Below, piece by piece: positions 8,884-18,367 of a stretch of 64,000 bases of DNA. A program made the position numbers and the translations under genes. The notes beneath the pieces were generated by a model that worked only from the letters and a program-made list of their open reading frames with translations, did no database searches and was not told where the DNA came from. This DNA comes from Sphingomonas jatrophae (lineage in GTDB: Bacteria > Pseudomonadota > Alphaproteobacteria > Sphingomonadales > Sphingomonadaceae): assembly GCF_900113315.1 (NCBI RefSeq), contig NZ_FOZG01000002.1, forward strand, positions 558,001 to 622,000, in the 5' to 3' direction. Every line of letters starts with the position of its first letter. The first letter of the stretch is position 1.

Positions 8884-9692
8884 GCGCCGGCACTCCCGTC
8901 GAACACGACGTAGAGCGTCGTTGCCTGCTGCGTGCCAAGCTCGCGCTCGGCGACGCTGACCGCGAGACTGCCAGCCGGGGTGAGTTGCGCCGGATCGACG
9001 GTGACAGGCTTGGCACCGCGATTGTCGATCCGCAGCACGCGCCCCGTGAGCGCGGCACCGCGATACTCGGCGACGAGGCGTACGGTGAGATCACCGACCC
9101 GGGTCGGGGCGGCAGCGACCTGCCGCATCGTATAGCCATCCGGCGCGCTGTTCGCGGCCATGGCCTGGATCAGGCGCACCGCGGCATCGCGCGGTCCAGC
9201 CTTCGCTTCCCACGCCTGCGCCCGCTCGCCGGCGATCGCCGGGTTGGAGACGAATATCTGCTCGGCCTCGGGTCCGCCGACGCTGCAGGCGAACTTGTAG
9301 ACATAGCCCTTGCGGGTCGTGGCGAAGAAGCTCAGCCGCCCCGGCGCGAAGCCCTCGGGTATCGACAGGTAGATGTCGCCGCGGACCGGCTCGTTGGTGA
9401 CGGTGAAGTCGTTGTATGGATAGCCCGTTGTGATCTTGCTGACGCTGGCGAAGGCATCGCCGACCAGGCTGATCCGCGTCAGCTCATGGTTCGAGACGAC
9501 GCAGTCGACCTGCGCATTGTCGGCGGCCTGCCGATACTGGTCGGCCCACGCCGGTGTGGCGACGAGCGCGATGGCAGCGCCGATCAGTGCCATTCCGAGC
9601 GGCTTCAGGCTGATGTCCCGCGGTCGGGACGTGCCGGCCGCAAAGGTGGCGGCGCCGGCCCCGAGCAGGCAGGCGGGTGTCGCGGCGATCAT
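8880..9692 (-). CDS. traK: TraK, periplasmic secretin-like core protein
   Basis: This 270-aa protein contains a signal peptide-like stretch PLGMALIGAAIALVATPAWA (about residues 31-50) followed by a beta-rich domain. It ends with a VirB9-type tail (TTLYVVFDGS). TraK forms the outer-membrane core ring with TraV and TraB. The ATG at 9692 overlaps the traE stop by 4 bp, but the signal sequence starts only around residue 34, so translation could begin at the internal Met (position 9593). The order traE-traK-traB is diagnostic. Confidence 0.88.
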   Translation of the reverse strand: MIAATPACLLGAGAATFAAGTSRPRDISLKPLGMALIGAAIALVATPAWADQYRQAADNAQVDCVVSNHELTRISLVGDAFASVSKITTGYPYNDFTVTNEPVRGDIYLSIPEGFAPGRLSFFATTRKGYVYKFACSVGGPEAEQIFVSNPAIAGERAQAWEAKAGPRDAAVRLIQAMAANSAPDGYTMRQVAAAPTRVGDLTVRLVAEYRGAALTGRVLRIDNRGAKPVTVDPAQLTPAGSLAVSVAERELGTQQATTLYVVFDGSAGA

Positions 9693-10255
9693 TGGAGCGC
9701 CTCCTTGTTGCTTGAGACGAGCGCGAAGCTCGAGAGCGAGAGGCGCAGGCCGACGTAGGTCCAGCCGAACCGGAACCGCTTCTTCTCGCTGGCGATGACC
9801 TGGCCGCCGACGAAGGTCTTGAGGTCGCCCTCGACGGTGGAGCTCAGGCCCTTCGGATCGACGGTCATGCCGGTGATCACGAAGGCCTGCGCGAGGTCGG
9901 AGCCGCGCTGCTCGGTGACGATCTTGACCAGCTCGGCCTTGAGCGCCCCATAGGCAGACGGGTCGGCCACCTTGAGAATCTGCTCCATCCAGTAATCGAG
10001 CCCGGTCGGCGACCGGTTGAGCAGCATCAGCGCGACGTCGCGCGTCACCAGCTCGAGATAGTCGGCCGACACGCCCGAAGAGCTGATCGCCAATTGCCGG
10101 GTCGTGACCGGCTGCAGGATCACTTCGCGGTCGCGGCTGCTGAGCGCCGTCAGCAATGCGAGATTCGCCAGGAACGACGCGGCGGCCGCGACGACCAGGA
10201 CCTTGCGCTGGCGGAGCAGCGACTGGCTGCGCTGATGCGCGATATCGGACAGCAT
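9689..10255 (-). CDS. traE: TraE, inner-membrane pilus assembly protein
   Basis: This 188-aa protein has one N-terminal membrane helix (about residues 19-40) and a periplasmic domain like VirB8-type proteins. The segment YLELVTRDVALMLLNRSP is typical of TraE. I chose the ATG at 10255 because a strong ribosome site (GGGGAGGGG) lies just upstream in the traL-traE gap and the membrane helix then falls at the usual place. Longer frames would run through traL. Confidence 0.92.
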   Translation of the reverse strand: MLSDIAHQRSQSLLRQRKVLVVAAAASFLANLALLTALSSRDREVILQPVTTRQLAISSSGVSADYLELVTRDVALMLLNRSPTGLDYWMEQILKVADPSAYGALKAELVKIVTEQRGSDLAQAFVITGMTVDPKGLSSTVEGDLKTFVGGQVIASEKKRFRFGWTYVGLRLSLSSFALVSSNKEALQ

Positions 10256-10268
10256 GGAGCCCCTCCCC

Positions 10269-10556
10269 TCAGCCGGCGAGCCGGCGGCAGTGGGAGGGCG
10301 GCGTGGCGCGAAGCCTGACGAAGCTTGCCCCCAGGTACCAGTAGGCCGCGTGGATGATCCAGGAACTGGCCCGGCCAGCCTTGGCCTTGCGAAGCGCGAA
10401 CCACGCTCCTCCGGCACCCACGAGACCCAGCAGGATGTGCTGGGAGAAGATGCCCCAGGCGAACGGCGCCGCGAGCCCCAAGAATTCGTCCAGGGTCCAA
10501 AGGCCGATGAGCTCCGGATCGTCGAGCCGCCGGGGAACAATATACTTGTCAGTCAT
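10269..10556 (-). CDS. traL: TraL, pilus assembly membrane protein
   Basis: This 95-aa protein has two hydrophobic segments (about residues 28-52 and a shorter one near 66-78), with the RRLDDPELIGLWTLDE start typical of TraL. It sits in the inner membrane and is needed for pilus assembly. It lies between the pilin gene and traE, with a 13-bp gap before traE that holds the traE ribosome site. Length matches the family. Confidence 0.92.
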   Translation of the reverse strand: MTDKYIVPRRLDDPELIGLWTLDEFLGLAAPFAWGIFSQHILLGLVGAGGAWFALRKAKAGRASSWIIHAAYWYLGASFVRLRATPPSHCRRLAG

Positions 10557-10584
10557 GTGCGCTGCGCCGCCCTCGCCGCCGCGA

Positions 10585-10908
10585 TCAGATGATCGCGGTC
10601 ACGGTGGAGGTGACGATCGGCACGCCCGTGCCGACGCCGATGCCGACGGCGACGGGGATCGCCACCTGCCCGAGCGTGAACCGGCCGGACGCCATGCCGA
10701 TGATGCCGCCGGCCAGGCTGAGCACGGCGATGATCTTGCCGCCCGAGCCCTCCAGAAAGTCGGTGAACTTGGTGAGCGCCGGACCGAAGGTCGTGTCGGC
10801 ACCGGCATAGGCCGCGCTCGCCACGGCCATGAGGCCGATTGCCGGGATGAGATAGTCGCTGGCCCGGCCGAGGCCGGCACGAGGCAGCGGGAGCTTGAGG
10901 CTGTGCAT
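10585..10908 (-). CDS. traA: TraA-like conjugative pilin
   Basis: This 107-aa protein has a long leader (about 35-40 residues) ending near AYAGAD, followed by a mature pilin of about 65 residues with two hydrophobic helices (KIIAVLSLAGGIIGMASG and VAIPVAVGIGVGTGVPI). This is the architecture of F-type pilin. The first gene of the tra operon is the expected place. The ATG at 10908 has GGAG upstream. The leader is probably cut by a signal peptidase; the S26 enzyme in this operon is a candidate. Confidence 0.85.
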   Translation of the reverse strand: MHSLKLPLPRAGLGRASDYLIPAIGLMAVASAAYAGADTTFGPALTKFTDFLEGSGGKIIAVLSLAGGIIGMASGRFTLGQVAIPVAVGIGVGTGVPIVTSTVTAII

Positions 10909-11307
10909 CGAGAGCGTCTCCGAAGGTGTTCGCCGCGGCCGCATCCCGACCGCACAATCACCTTCACGCCGGCTCGGACCGGCGCTCAACGAAAAGGAAC
11001 ATCAGGAGAACGGTTCGGCCCTTTGGTCGCGAAATCCGCGACACCGATCGCGTCTGGAGTATGAAGTTTCCTAGCTTCGCGCGATGCCTTTCGCGCCTTG
11101 CGACAAGACCGGTGCGGTCGCTGGCGACAGCCGTCGCGAATCGCTTTCTATCTTCGCTACCTGCATTTCCGGCGAGATGACGGCGCCGCGTGGGACGCGA
11201 CTGTGCCAATCGAGAGTTGCGCTACTGGGTAGGATGTTCCCGTTTTGTTTTCCTACAGGCTTCGCGCTTGGTACCGTGCGTGCGAATCAGTCCTTGGAGT
11301 TGGAGTC
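10909..11307. promoter_or_regulatory. Intergenic region between the tra operon and a divergent HTH gene
   Basis: This 399-bp non-coding stretch separates the divergently transcribed pilin gene (minus strand) and HTH regulator (plus strand). It should contain both promoters and probably the operator of the regulator. I see a T-rich patch at about 11231-11255 upstream of the HTH gene and several TCGCG-containing short inverted motifs around 11030-11150, but no clear sigma-70 consensus pair that I could defend. Confidence 0.5.
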
Positions 11308-11787
11308 GTGACCACCAGCAGCCCGGCAGCCCTGTCCTCGATACCGCTGCACATCATCATTGGAGACCTCGTCGATCAGAGCGGGCTCAGCCAGCGCGAC
11401 CTCGCGGCAAAGGTCGGCCTGTCGAAGGATCAGATCTGTCGTACGCTGAAGGGCACGCGGCATCTGAGCCTTGAGGAAGCAGGATCGATGCTTTCCGCTG
11501 CAGGCTTGCCGGCACGCGGCGCCCTCACCCTTGCTCTCTTTGATCGTCGCGATCTCGCCAGCGAGTGGTCGCGGTCCGGCATGGCTGCGTTCCTGGAGAC
11601 ACTCGTCGCCGCCCTGCCGGACGCGCTCGCTGCCGAACTCGCCGAAAGCAGCGATCGCGTCGATCCGCGCTGGGGGCCGGCCGTGGCGAAATTTGTGGCG
11701 CAGCGGATCGCGAGCCACATCGATGAGCTGATCGAGCGAGAGGAGAAGCTCGGCGAGTTTAGGCCAACCGGCGGGTTGCGCACTTAG
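11308..11787 (+). CDS. Helix-turn-helix regulator divergent from the tra operon
   Basis: This 159-aa protein has an N-terminal XRE-like HTH (about residues 12-60). The recognition part is DLAAKVGLSKDQICRTLKG. A helical C-terminal region contains a charged tail (HIDELIEREEKLGEF). I chose GTG at 11308, with a TTGGAG-like ribosome site, rather than the upstream ATG at 11245, because the extension has no domain content. Position suggests control of conjugation genes; that role is inference. Confidence 0.75.
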   Translation: MTTSSPAALSSIPLHIIIGDLVDQSGLSQRDLAAKVGLSKDQICRTLKGTRHLSLEEAGSMLSAAGLPARGALTLALFDRRDLASEWSRSGMAAFLETLVAALPDALAAELAESSDRVDPRWGPAVAKFVAQRIASHIDELIEREEKLGEFRPTGGLRT

Positions 11788-11856
11788 GCCTGAGCAGATT
11801 GCTGCTGTCAAAATAGTTCGCCATCATCCGAACGCCGGCGCTATGGCTTTCCCGGA

Positions 11857-14628
11857 TTAGGCCGGGCTGATCTCGACATATCCGATCAACTCGGCCGAGT
11901 AGCTTCCGTCGGCGTTGACCGTTCCCTTATGGCGTAGCTCTCTTTGGAGGGTCGGTTCCACAACGCTTGAGAAAAGATCGAAGCGTTGCTGAGCCGTCAG
12001 ACGTGGTGCTGCCGCTTGAGCCTGCCAAAATCGGTCGTGCTGCCGCTCTATCACAGGCATTCTCGTTCCTGCCTCGCTTACGGCAATGGGTTGCAAGATG
12101 GTGCGTTTTTCGCCGCTGGCTGTGGAGGTGGCGACCTTCCACAAGGACAATACGGCGGGTTCTACGGTATCGTTTGAGGCCACGGCGAGGCCGATTTCTT
12201 CCGGAGCCGTGTTGCTCCACCGAGCTAGGGAATGTTGAATCAGCGGATGGTCTATCCCGAGCAGCTGTAACCCCTCTTGGCTCGTGGCGGTGTCGCGGTT
12301 CGTGGTGAAACGGACAGGGGAGGTGTCGCTGCCATCGAGGACGTAGGTCTCAGCGTCGAGCGTTTTCAGCGTTAGGCGCTGGTCGGCCGCGGCGCTTCGG
12401 AAGAAGTTTAGCAGCCGGGCCATGCTCGAGGACACATCCGAAAATGGCTTGTAGTCGTCGATGCTGAAACCATCTAAATCCTGAAAAAGGTCGAAAACAA
12501 CGCTACGCGCCTCTTTCGAATTAGAAAGGGCGGCTTCAAGCTCTACGTGGGTTCGCTTCAATTCAGGATCGGAGAGTGCTTCCTGATATAATCTATCATA
12601 GTTCAATCGCTCTGATAGTTGGCCGAGAATTTGTGCTTTCAGATCCTCTGCCACATTCCCCTGCTCATCGACCTTGCCGACTGTCCGGGCGATTTCCGCC
12701 AGCTTTTCGTCCAGCAGCAGGAAGATGCGACCTTCGATCGTGTCGGAAAGTACGAGATTGTAGACCTGAGCGGTGTGGTTTTGGCCGTAGCGATGGATGC
12801 GGCCAATCCTCTGCTCCAGGTCCATCGGATTCCAGGGCAGGTCGAAGTTGAACAAGATGCGTGCGAATTGAAGGTTGATGCCCTCCCTGCCGGCAGCGGT
12901 ACAAACTAGGACGCGCGGACCATCCTTTTGGCGGAATTTACGTTCGGCGGCGGTTTTAGCGCCGTGATTGCCACCTCTAAGCACGACTACTCCTTGGCCC
13001 GGGAACGCCTGCTCGATCTCCCGTGCGATGAGATCGACCGTGCCCAGGTACGTCGCGAAGATGACGATCTTCTCCTGGGGGTTCTGCCGCCATAGGGCAC
13101 CCAGTCCGTCGAGCAGCTTTTGCGCCTTGGTTTCGCGCTGGACGGGAAAGGCGCGAAGCAGATCGTCAATCCGGAGGCGCTCCTCGGGCAAATGGAGATC
13201 CACAACAGCCGAGGCGGCTTCTTCCGCGTGCAGCGCGGAGAATTCCGTCGCGTAAGGATCAGAGGCCATTTCAAGGGCTTCGTCATCCAGCTTTCGCACT
13301 AAGCGATATTTTAGGTCCGCGATAACACGATCCACCTCGCTACGTCCGATGGCATCGTTGCCGATCTGAAATTCCTCATGGATGAGGATCCGGGCCTCGT
13401 CAGTAAGGCGTTCCCGGCCCTCAATGTCCATTTCCTTGTCGCGAAGATGCGCTTCGTGGAGAGTCAGCATTAGCAATCTGCGCTTCAGCGTGCGCCTTAC
13501 GGCCGCGAAGCTGGACGCGGCGATTTTCTGGAAGATCGCCATCAGGAACCCGAGCGCGCGCCCCCTCCCGCCTTGCCGCTTCGCGAGATCAAAGCCGTCT
13601 TCCAGATACTCCCTCAGCTTCTCGTAGAAATGGCGTTCGTCGTCGCCCATCAGGAACGACTCTGTATGCACCCAGCGGCGAGCAAACAGCGGCGATCCGT
13701 CTGGTTGGCAAGCATCGGCCTTGGTGCGCCGATACATGACAGTATTTAGTCTGTGCCGGTTCTCTACCATCTCATCCGATGTGTTGAATAACGTCGGGTT
13801 TAGAAGCTGGATTAGCATCCAGAACTGAAAATGATTTCCTTGATGCGGTGTTGCAGATAGCAGGAGAAGATCACGGGAATGATCTTTGAGAGCTTCAGCC
13901 AGCTTGTAATTCTCGGTTTTCCTGACCTTCCCCCCAGTGCGGTGCGCCGTGAGGTGGTGGGCCTCGTCAAAGACCACCAGATCCCAACGTGGTGCTTCTA
14001 GCAGGCGCTTAATACGAGCAGGGCGCTTCAGCGTGTCTATGCTCGCGATAAGTCTGTCGTGCTTTGCGAACGCGTTGGTCTTGCGATCGGTAATGTCGCC
14101 TTCTGACCCAAAGATCTCGAAATCGAGGTTAAAAACCTCGTTGAGTTCACGGTGCCAGTTATGAAGGAGGCCGGCAGGCACAACCATCAGCGCGCGGTCA
14201 AGCTCGCCCCTGCTCGCCAGCTCACGGAGAACGAGCGCCGTTTCAATCGTTTTGCCCAGGCCGACTTCATCCGCGATGAGGAATCTGCGTGGCGAAGCGG
14301 TCGCAACGCGGTGCGTGAGGACAACCTGATGGGGGAGAAGGTCGATTCTGGCCGAGGTGAGCGCCGAGGCGCTTTCCATGATGGGTAGCGCCTGCGCCTC
14401 AAAGGATAGCCAGGCACGACGCGCCCGCTCTGCGCCGCCCTTTACCGATCCAAGTATGCGCTCTGTTCGGGACTGCTCGGACCGCAACGCTGATAGCGAT
14501 ACACGGCGTTCGCCTGCGCTGAAGAAGGCGCGCAGATAGCCGTCCCGCGCCGGTTCAATGACGACGCCCTGACCAAATTCTTGGTGTGTGACCCGTTCGC
14601 CGGGAGCAAACTCGTGTGCTGTTGCCAC
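11857..14628 (-). CDS. SNF2-family DEAH helicase of a BREX-like cassette (BrxHII-like)
   Basis: This 923-aa protein has an N-terminal SH3/CarD-like region (GERVTHQEFGQGVVIEPA). It is followed by a SNF2-type ATPase: Walker A in IADEVGLGKTIE (near residue 150), DEAH in VVFDEAHHLT, motif III LLLLSATPHQG, and a C-terminal helicase domain with ERIGRIHRYGQ (motif VI). SF2 enzymes of this type occur as BrxHII in type 3 BREX and as DrmD in DISARM. I chose GTG at 14628, which lies 7 bp after the upstream stop with a GAGG ribosome site; the frame extending to 14817 would overlap the neighbouring gene. It is the last gene of the five-gene operon. Confidence 0.9.
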   Translation of the reverse strand: MATAHEFAPGERVTHQEFGQGVVIEPARDGYLRAFFSAGERRVSLSALRSEQSRTERILGSVKGGAERARRAWLSFEAQALPIMESASALTSARIDLLPHQVVLTHRVATASPRRFLIADEVGLGKTIETALVLRELASRGELDRALMVVPAGLLHNWHRELNEVFNLDFEIFGSEGDITDRKTNAFAKHDRLIASIDTLKRPARIKRLLEAPRWDLVVFDEAHHLTAHRTGGKVRKTENYKLAEALKDHSRDLLLLSATPHQGNHFQFWMLIQLLNPTLFNTSDEMVENRHRLNTVMYRRTKADACQPDGSPLFARRWVHTESFLMGDDERHFYEKLREYLEDGFDLAKRQGGRGRALGFLMAIFQKIAASSFAAVRRTLKRRLLMLTLHEAHLRDKEMDIEGRERLTDEARILIHEEFQIGNDAIGRSEVDRVIADLKYRLVRKLDDEALEMASDPYATEFSALHAEEAASAVVDLHLPEERLRIDDLLRAFPVQRETKAQKLLDGLGALWRQNPQEKIVIFATYLGTVDLIAREIEQAFPGQGVVVLRGGNHGAKTAAERKFRQKDGPRVLVCTAAGREGINLQFARILFNFDLPWNPMDLEQRIGRIHRYGQNHTAQVYNLVLSDTIEGRIFLLLDEKLAEIARTVGKVDEQGNVAEDLKAQILGQLSERLNYDRLYQEALSDPELKRTHVELEAALSNSKEARSVVFDLFQDLDGFSIDDYKPFSDVSSSMARLLNFFRSAAADQRLTLKTLDAETYVLDGSDTSPVRFTTNRDTATSQEGLQLLGIDHPLIQHSLARWSNTAPEEIGLAVASNDTVEPAVLSLWKVATSTASGEKRTILQPIAVSEAGTRMPVIERQHDRFWQAQAAAPRLTAQQRFDLFSSVVEPTLQRELRHKGTVNADGSYSAELIGYVEISPA

Positions 14629-14635
14629 GATCGCC

Positions 14636-15136
14636 TCAGGTGATACGCAGATGAAACAGGCCCGCGGGTTTGGCTCCCTCGCGCAGCAGGATCTCTTGAG
14701 GGTATTCGTTGGCCTCTCCCCACAGGATGCGTCCGAAGGCCAACATGCTATCTGTATGCGGAGCAGCGCAGCGCCATTCGACCGAGTCCGTGGCCGGGTG
14801 CAGCTTGACGCGGCCAAGCCCGGAAGGAAGCCAAAAGATCAGTGCTGCCTCACTTTCGTAGTGCGCTTGGAATGATAAGATGGCCCCCTTCACGGCATCG
14901 CCTAGCCATGCCTCGGCCTCGCTCGGACTCAGCAAATCGAGGCATCCATCGAGACCCGCGACGACGAGCGTGTCGTTCTGATTGCTTGGCAGATCCTCAG
15001 GCCAATTCCCGGCAGCGCGTAAAAATTGCCTGATGCTCCAAACCTCATCGGCCGCACAGACCTGGTTCCGAGCCTCCTCGTCCCAAATCCAGCTTGTTCC
15101 CCTGCGCTGCCAAACGGTATCGAGGGTATATTTCAT
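14636..15136 (-). CDS. Unrecognised 166-aa protein in the BREX-like operon
   Basis: The ATG at 15136 overlaps the methyltransferase stop (ATGA), and the end lies 7 bp before the helicase start, so it is a coupled operon member. The protein is acidic and Trp-rich (WQRRGTSWIWDEE at the N-terminus, FWLPSG in the middle). It contains no Walker motif, no Cys cluster and no membrane segment. I do not recognise a family. Type 3 BREX has a small protein (BrxF), but that one carries a P-loop, which is absent here. A role as an adaptor between methyltransferase and helicase is speculation. Confidence 0.8.
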   Translation of the reverse strand: MKYTLDTVWQRRGTSWIWDEEARNQVCAADEVWSIRQFLRAAGNWPEDLPSNQNDTLVVAGLDGCLDLLSPSEAEAWLGDAVKGAILSFQAHYESEAALIFWLPSGLGRVKLHPATDSVEWRCAAPHTDSMLAFGRILWGEANEYPQEILLREGAKPAGLFHLRIT

Positions 15137-18100
15137 ACCTCGTACTCCTCGAACAGCGAGCCTTGGTGGGGTTTCACGGCTAGAGAGGCCGCCCAAGAAT
15201 TATAGATCGTCAACGCTCGCGATGCCGCGTTGCGGTTCGGTTGGTCGGGGCCGTTGGCCTGAAGCCATTCCAGTAGCGGCTTGAGCGCTATATGGGGCTT
15301 GAAGTTTTCATTCTTCAGTGTGTCGGAAGCGTTGATCCCGCTTCCGTCAAAGCACGATCCGATCAGGACTAGGGCTTGATCCAGATCCGATGTTAGTCGT
15401 CTCTTATGACGGCCAGACCAGTCCCGTGCGAAAGTTAGCGGATCAACCCGCGTGATGACCTTGGCCTTTTCGGTACACCATCCACGTTGCTCAAATTCAT
15501 CAGGGGTAGTGATCGAACCACGCAAAAACTTCTGAAGCTGGTCACGCTTCATTTCTTTCGCTGATCCGAACGTGCGCAGAAATTGTCGCGTAATGGGCTC
15601 GGCGTTCACTGGGGGCGGTTCCTTGCCCTTGTCCGAGTCCTCGTCGATGAGCTGGTTAATGCCGACGAGAGCGTCCTTGACCGAGATCGCCCTTCCCTCG
15701 TCCACGTACACCTTACCGTAGTGCCGCGAGAAATATTCCAGAGCTTTACCGCGACGGATCACCTGAAGGTCGGCCGCTGGAAGCCCCTCCTTTGCGTGGT
15801 TCTCAAGCAAGGCTTGGAGCTGGCGAACGTCAGCCATCACCTCGCGGCGCATGCGGCCCCAGCTCACGGAGCTGGGCTCCTCGGTCCGCTTCCTGCAAAC
15901 GTGAATGATGTCATATTCGATCGTCTGCGATCCAAACGTGCCAGGCTTAGCGCCCTCGCCCTTGGTCTCATCTGAGCGTATCGGATATGTTGACTCAAGA
16001 TAATAGCCGGATTCAAATAGTGATTCTAACACAGCCACCCATGGCTCATCGGCACTGTGGTGAAATGTGAATGTGAGTATCCCGCCTGGCTTAAGTATAC
16101 GATTCGCCTCAGCCCAACATTGTGTAAGTAATCGCTTATAGAAACCGTCCGGGTCCTCTGGTTCCCGAGCTTTGTTGGAAACCGCTTCGAGCGACTTAGG
16201 GGTGTATTCAGGCTCAAATTGGGACGGATACCGATCTTTAAGCGGAAGCCGCAGCCAGACATAAAAGAAGTCTGCAAGCTCCGAATAATGCAACAAGCCC
16301 CCGAAGGGAGGATCGGTGACGACGAGATCCACCGACGAGTCGGGAATGTGGGTAAGTTCGGTGCTGGAAACCGCAGTTATCTCGACAGGGGTATCAGCAG
16401 GGTCCGAAATATACGCTTTGACGCTGGGTTGCTTCGCATCATTGGCGCCTGAAAGCTGACCGACGTGCTGCGGGCTTACGAGATCGTAGGGAGCATTTCT
16501 CCATTCGATGCCGTCAACGACGCCAGACGCGCAAGCAGACCATCGCCCGCTTCCCATGATCCCGAAACAAGACCCTTCGACAATGTTCGTTTTAGGATGA
16601 TAGTTGTTGTTACTCATGTGCGGGACCATTTTGTCGTAATTTATGTCCCAAAAACAAAACATGTTCTGATAACGAACGCTTTGTTGGAAAGCGCCGAGTA
16701 ATGCCTCGCGAGTGCTGTCAGCATAATCACCGATCGTCATTATGCCCTTCAGAAGTTGAGCAAGGCTCAGCAACTGACGCGGATTGAACATATGCGACCA
16801 GTGCGTGTAGCCGTGGCCGATCCTGATATCGCCATTGTTCAGAGCGGTCATGAAGCCGAAGGGCACCTCCGATTCCGGCCAATATCCGGCCAAATCGGCG
16901 TTTTTCCGGCGCTCCCACTCTGCCGTGGCAGCGTCATATTGACGTGCAATCTGATCGTCGAACTGCGCGAAGAATCTGCCGCTATAGGCTGCACCGGCCT
17001 CGTCTCTCGCTGGGGAATAGCCATGAATGGCGTAGCCCGCCATTGGTCCCGTTTTTTTGCTCGCCTTTACGGTTTCCAGGACACTTTGGACCGTGCCGCA
17101 CGCCCCGCACGTGAAATGTGCCTTTTTGGGGACGGTTCCGCCCCCCTTCCCCGCCGCAAAGACGATCCCGGTCTCCGGGCAAGTGACCTCCTCCGGTAGC
17201 TTTCCCCGCACTTCGAGAAGGCGGATGCGGGATGCACGTTCTTGGTCCCAGCTCGCCGTGGACGCAGCATTATCCTGTGCCGTCCCACCATATGACTGCC
17301 CTTGTGTATCACGCGATGAGCTTCCCGCTAACCAATCGGGGTGCATCAGGAGGCTCAACTCGACTTTCTTGTTTGTTCCCTTGCCGAGATTCACGATTTC
17401 ATTCGCGCCGCATGATGGGCAGATCACCCCATTACGGCGATCAAGAACCGAAAAGCGTTCTTCTGTATCGGCCACGAAAAGAGGCACGTCGGGCGCCATT
17501 CGAGCGTCGTCCGCTTCGACGTCAAAACGAGTGCTACAAGTGCGGCAAACATGCTGCCAATGTTTTACGCTGATGCTTTTGATCGCAATCACGTTGCTAG
17601 ACATTATGGGCGTGCGATGTCCGCATCCTGTCACTTGGCAGGGGCCGTGTTTGGCCCAGAAGGTGTAAATTATTTCGGGTCCGTCGTAGCGATATTCCGA
17701 CCGCTCGCTCTGGGTGAGAGTCAGAGGATCGAAATCCGATGCCATGACCCGATTAGATGGCAGGTGGGTCCACTTGCCTTTCTCGCCGTCCGGTCCATCA
17801 CATGCCATGAATGGCATAATTTGGGGCTTAATCTGAGCTTCGATGTCTGCAAGGAGCGCATTGACCTCGCTCAGATCGACATCAGCAAGCTCTTGCTTCA
17901 CCACGAACCAGGCTACGGGATTTAGATCGTTGCCGATCATCTCCATCCCGAGACGGGAGCCCTCCACCAGCGTTGTGCCGCCACCCATGAAGATATCGGC
18001 GACCCTCAAATTTTTGAATGCGCCTTTCTTTTGATGATTAGCATAATAGTTATCCCACACCAGCTTGGCAGCATGAGACTTATCATCTGGAGCTTTGGTA

Positions 18101-18354
18101 GCAGCCGCCAGCAGCATCGAGCGAAACACACTCGATCGACGCCGCGCCCACCATTTGGACATTTGGTAGATGGGCTTGCTAGCATTCCCCTCAACTACTG
18201 CGACCTGATTCACAGGAAGGATTGGAAAGTCTACCTCGAGGCATGTCTTTGGCCGGTTAGGATCGTTGAAATCCACGGTTTCTAAAGAGGCAAGCCTGCC
18301 AGCTCCAACGGCCTTGGCAATTTCCTGCGCCATCTGCTCTTTTTTTGATGCCAT
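15133..18354 (-). CDS. DUF1156 adenine-specific DNA methyltransferase (PglX/PglXI-like)
   Basis: This 1073-aa protein starts with a DUF1156 region (about residues 35-90: VDFPILPVNQVAVVEGNASK, then KWWARRRSSVFR). A SAM-binding loop follows (DIFMGGGTTLVEGSRLG and GNDLNPVAW). Zinc-ribbon-like Cys pairs occur in CPSCGANE and CGACG. The catalytic motif IV is DPPFGG (VVTDPPFGGLLHYSE, near residue 690). It probably methylates N6 of adenine and marks self DNA for the defence cassette. The ATG at 18354 lies 13 bp after the pglZ stop and has an AAGGA ribosome site. DUF1156 methyltransferases are the PglXI of type 3 BREX. Confidence 0.93.
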   Translation of the reverse strand: MASKKEQMAQEIAKAVGAGRLASLETVDFNDPNRPKTCLEVDFPILPVNQVAVVEGNASKPIYQMSKWWARRRSSVFRSMLLAAATKAPDDKSHAAKLVWDNYYANHQKKGAFKNLRVADIFMGGGTTLVEGSRLGMEMIGNDLNPVAWFVVKQELADVDLSEVNALLADIEAQIKPQIMPFMACDGPDGEKGKWTHLPSNRVMASDFDPLTLTQSERSEYRYDGPEIIYTFWAKHGPCQVTGCGHRTPIMSSNVIAIKSISVKHWQHVCRTCSTRFDVEADDARMAPDVPLFVADTEERFSVLDRRNGVICPSCGANEIVNLGKGTNKKVELSLLMHPDWLAGSSSRDTQGQSYGGTAQDNAASTASWDQERASRIRLLEVRGKLPEEVTCPETGIVFAAGKGGGTVPKKAHFTCGACGTVQSVLETVKASKKTGPMAGYAIHGYSPARDEAGAAYSGRFFAQFDDQIARQYDAATAEWERRKNADLAGYWPESEVPFGFMTALNNGDIRIGHGYTHWSHMFNPRQLLSLAQLLKGIMTIGDYADSTREALLGAFQQSVRYQNMFCFWDINYDKMVPHMSNNNYHPKTNIVEGSCFGIMGSGRWSACASGVVDGIEWRNAPYDLVSPQHVGQLSGANDAKQPSVKAYISDPADTPVEITAVSSTELTHIPDSSVDLVVTDPPFGGLLHYSELADFFYVWLRLPLKDRYPSQFEPEYTPKSLEAVSNKAREPEDPDGFYKRLLTQCWAEANRILKPGGILTFTFHHSADEPWVAVLESLFESGYYLESTYPIRSDETKGEGAKPGTFGSQTIEYDIIHVCRKRTEEPSSVSWGRMRREVMADVRQLQALLENHAKEGLPAADLQVIRRGKALEYFSRHYGKVYVDEGRAISVKDALVGINQLIDEDSDKGKEPPPVNAEPITRQFLRTFGSAKEMKRDQLQKFLRGSITTPDEFEQRGWCTEKAKVITRVDPLTFARDWSGRHKRRLTSDLDQALVLIGSCFDGSGINASDTLKNENFKPHIALKPLLEWLQANGPDQPNRNAASRALTIYNSWAASLAVKPHQGSLFEEYEV

Positions 18355-18367
18355 GTCGGCGCAGTCC

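Noticed and set aside
14636-15136. Calling the 166-aa protein BrxF
   Set aside because: BrxF carries a P-loop; no Walker A motif is visible here.
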